Origin: Lachnospiraceae bacterium
GTDB lineage: Bacteria > Bacillota > Clostridia > Lachnospirales > Lachnospiraceae
Direction of reading: 5' to 3'
NCBI GenBank assembly: GCA_017469275.1
Contig: JAFUGT010000017.1
Span: 60,869-124,868 of the forward strand
Length of the DNA stretch: 64,000 nucleotides
In this document: positions 62,557-64,000 of the stretch, one piece after another
Numbering within the stretch: the stretch's first letter is position 1
Layout of the letters: the number at the start of each line of letters is the position of its first letter
Translations under genes and position numbers: made by a program
The notes under the pieces: model-generated
The model's input: the letters and a program-made list of their open reading frames with translations, nothing else
Databases searched by the model: none
Told to the model about the DNA's origin: nothing

Positions 62557-63417
62557 ATGAACACTGTGATATACATAGATATTGCAAGAAATAAAAAGAG
62601 ATTATTGCATATACTTCTCTATACAGTTATATTCTTTTTTTCTGCATTTATTGTCTCTTTGCTTGCAGATAAGATAGTGCCGTCACTCAATACACACTTT
62701 AATTTTCCTAATGCGATTTGTAATTATTTATTGTTTTATGAGTGGAGCAAACATCTGTATGTTAATATATGGTATCTGACTATATTCATATTCCCTATGA
62801 TAATTATATTTTTACTTATGGAAGGATTTGCATGTTCTATTGTGGAAGAAGAGGAATTCGAAACTCTTCCTTATATGCGTAATCTCGGTATAGAAAGAAA
62901 GACCATATTGATTTCCAAACTGGTGCTGAGACTTGTATGGTTTTTGGCAATCTGTTTGCTTTCATTTCTTGAAAATCTTATATTTTTCCTTCTTCTAAAT
63001 GAAAAAAAGATGATATTGATTTCCGGTGCTTTTTTTGGAAAAATGTTTCTCTCAGGATTATTCTGCTTGAGTGTTGCTTTTTTTGTTGCTGCGTGCAGTC
63101 TTAGAGAAAAGAGTTGCTCGAAAACCTGTCTTTTGATTCTTCTGATACAATTTTTGCTTGCAAGATTATATTCCTATATTGGCTTGATGGCGGATTGTCT
63201 TTTTGCTTCGGGAAAAACATATAATGAGCTGGAATGGCTGTATGGATTGTCAGGCAAACTGGCGGTCCTTAGGATATTAAGTCCTGTGCAATGGTGTTAT
63301 CCGGGACAGCAGGTTCCGATTGCGGTTGTTATATGCGCAGTGGTGATAGCGGCTGTTTTGTGCGTTGGTGGTTATTCTATATACAACAAAGATCAGGTGG
63401 TCTTTCGTAATCAGTAG
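62557..63417 (+). CDS. ABC-2-type membrane protein, six helices
   Basis: A 286-residue polytopic protein. Hydrophobic segments lie at about 18-40, 70-92, 125-147, 158-178, 185-205 and 255-277. A cytoplasmic loop with EEEEFETLPYMRNLGIERKTILISKLVLRL matches the coupling loop region of ABC-2/gliding-type permeases (ETL...G.SR...L.K). It starts 14 bases after the ATPase-like gene and ends 9 bases before the next. This suggests one membrane complex. The substrate is unknown. Confidence 0.75.
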   Translation: MNTVIYIDIARNKKRLLHILLYTVIFFFSAFIVSLLADKIVPSLNTHFNFPNAICNYLLFYEWSKHLYVNIWYLTIFIFPMIIIFLLMEGFACSIVEEEEFETLPYMRNLGIERKTILISKLVLRLVWFLAICLLSFLENLIFFLLLNEKKMILISGAFFGKMFLSGLFCLSVAFFVAACSLREKSCSKTCLLILLIQFLLARLYSYIGLMADCLFASGKTYNELEWLYGLSGKLAVLRILSPVQWCYPGQQVPIAVVICAVVIAAVLCVGGYSIYNKDQVVFRNQ

Positions 63418-63426
63418 GAGATATAT

Positions 63427-64000
63427 ATGAAGCGGTTTATCAGAATTATGTTGAGAAGTAGTTTTATAAGAAAATATGCCACTTTGTTGTTGATGACGGT
63501 AATTGTGATAATTGGGATTAAAACTACTCTATCTCGTGGACAACTACATACGGAGGTAGCTAATAATGAGACCGGAGAAGTTGATAGAGATATATCCTCC
63601 GATAGTGAACTTATATATCAGTATCCCATTGAAATAGGCTATTCCGTAGACAGTAATTACAATGGAAAAGGCGCACCGATAGATTATTTTAAAAGAACCT
63701 GTGAAACTACTGTCGGAGATGTAACTGCTGAGGGCTCGGTTGGCGAAAATGATAGTGAAGCTGCTTCAAAACCTTCAATGCTAATAGATGACGAAGATTA
63801 CAGGAAGCTACATACCTCATTTGGTGATATTTGTTGTACCAATGTAAGTGAATTGAATTTTAAGTTTGTTAATGATTCTGTATCAGGGAACAGTACAATT
63901 AAGAAAGCTGCCATTATGTATGGAAATCATATAGGATATATTGTAGATGATTTTGATAATGCAAAATATGTTATTTCAGATAATTTTTATGGAAAATTAA
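63427..64000 (+). CDS. Membrane-anchored extracytoplasmic protein, cut by window edge
   Basis: The open frame runs from ATG 63427 (GGAG upstream) to the end of the window, at least 191 codons with no stop. The N-terminus is basic (MKRFIRIMLRSSFIRKY), followed by one membrane helix (ATLLLMTVIVIIGI) and a soluble, hydrophilic extracytoplasmic part with several cysteines (for example DICCTN). No family is recognised. It belongs to the degenerate-ABC operon: nine bases separate it from the permease gene. Confidence 0.65.
   Translation, partial: MKRFIRIMLRSSFIRKYATLLLMTVIVIIGIKTTLSRGQLHTEVANNETGEVDRDISSDSELIYQYPIEIGYSVDSNYNGKGAPIDYFKRTCETTVGDVTAEGSVGENDSEAASKPSMLIDDEDYRKLHTSFGDICCTNVSELNFKFVNDSVSGNSTIKKAAIMYGNHIGYIVDDFDNAKYVISDNFYGKL

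Overview
The window reads as a chromosomal segment of a motile, anaerobic, Gram-positive-type Firmicute of the Lachnospiraceae kind (Lachnospira/Butyrivibrio/Eubacterium-like). This is inferred, not searched. The grounds are moderate GC, strong AAGGAGG ribosome binding sites, TTE/TTEQP-type linkers in surface proteins, BspA leucine-rich-repeat and DUF6273 proteins, a flagellin, two Cache-type chemoreceptors, meso-diaminopimelate dehydrogenase and a zinc-ribbon MscL. No rRNA, tRNA, CRISPR array, intact insertion sequence or prophage was seen.

Layout. 1-5.1 kb: two secreted surface proteins (DUF6273 plus FN3; BspA-like LRR) and two small membrane proteins. 5.2-8.4 kb: a Uma2-family nuclease-like gene (minus), then an LD-carboxypeptidase / ProX-type deacylase / YdcF-like cluster. 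8.4-12 kb: a TPP riboswitch with its terminator, followed by a thiamine-binding protein and a ThiXYZ-like pyrimidine-precursor ABC importer. 12-18.3 kb: a sensorless hybrid histidine kinase (minus), xseA-xseB and the TrkA/TrkH potassium system. 18.5-21.7 kb: a LytTR response regulator between two GHKL proteins with complementary defects, plus a small XRE regulator. 21.9-25.6 kb: an unusually long flagellin, a type I toxin-like locus and a decayed AlbA_2-type gene. 25.6-33.4 kb: a D,D-carboxypeptidase, valS, an S1-domain protein and a sodium:solute symporter. 33.6-38.8 kb: a chemoreceptor, then rpmG-secE-nusG-rplK-rplA, in which the spacers before rplK and rplA are swollen by related repeats. 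38.8-48.3 kb: a double-HTH regulator, a standalone RNase H1 hybrid-binding domain, a 1389-residue BspA protein, a second chemoreceptor and ddh. 48.4-51.8 kb (minus): mscL, a 46-residue ORF and rfbA-rfbB-rfbC for dTDP-sugar synthesis. 52.2-57.7 kb: a 1380-residue Ig-like surface protein and an Rpn-type nuclease. 57.7-61.5 kb: a lipoprotein with repeated YGPPE motifs, a radical SAM/SPASM gene directly downstream, and an EAL protein. 61.6-64 kb: a degenerate ABC ATPase-like protein, an ABC-2-type membrane protein and a gene cut by the window edge.

The strongest candidates for an unusual system are (i) the YGPPE-repeat lipoprotein plus radical SAM/SPASM pair, which has the architecture of a post-translational modification system acting on a repeated motif in a surface lipoprotein; (ii) the GHKL-LytTR-GHKL cluster, where one protein keeps the ATP-binding boxes and the other keeps the phospho-accepting histidine; (iii) a hydrophobic 43-residue ORF with a long fold-back inverted repeat, and a degraded relative 36 kb away; and (iv) the ABC-like operon at the right end, whose ATPase has lost Walker A, signature and Walker B residues.
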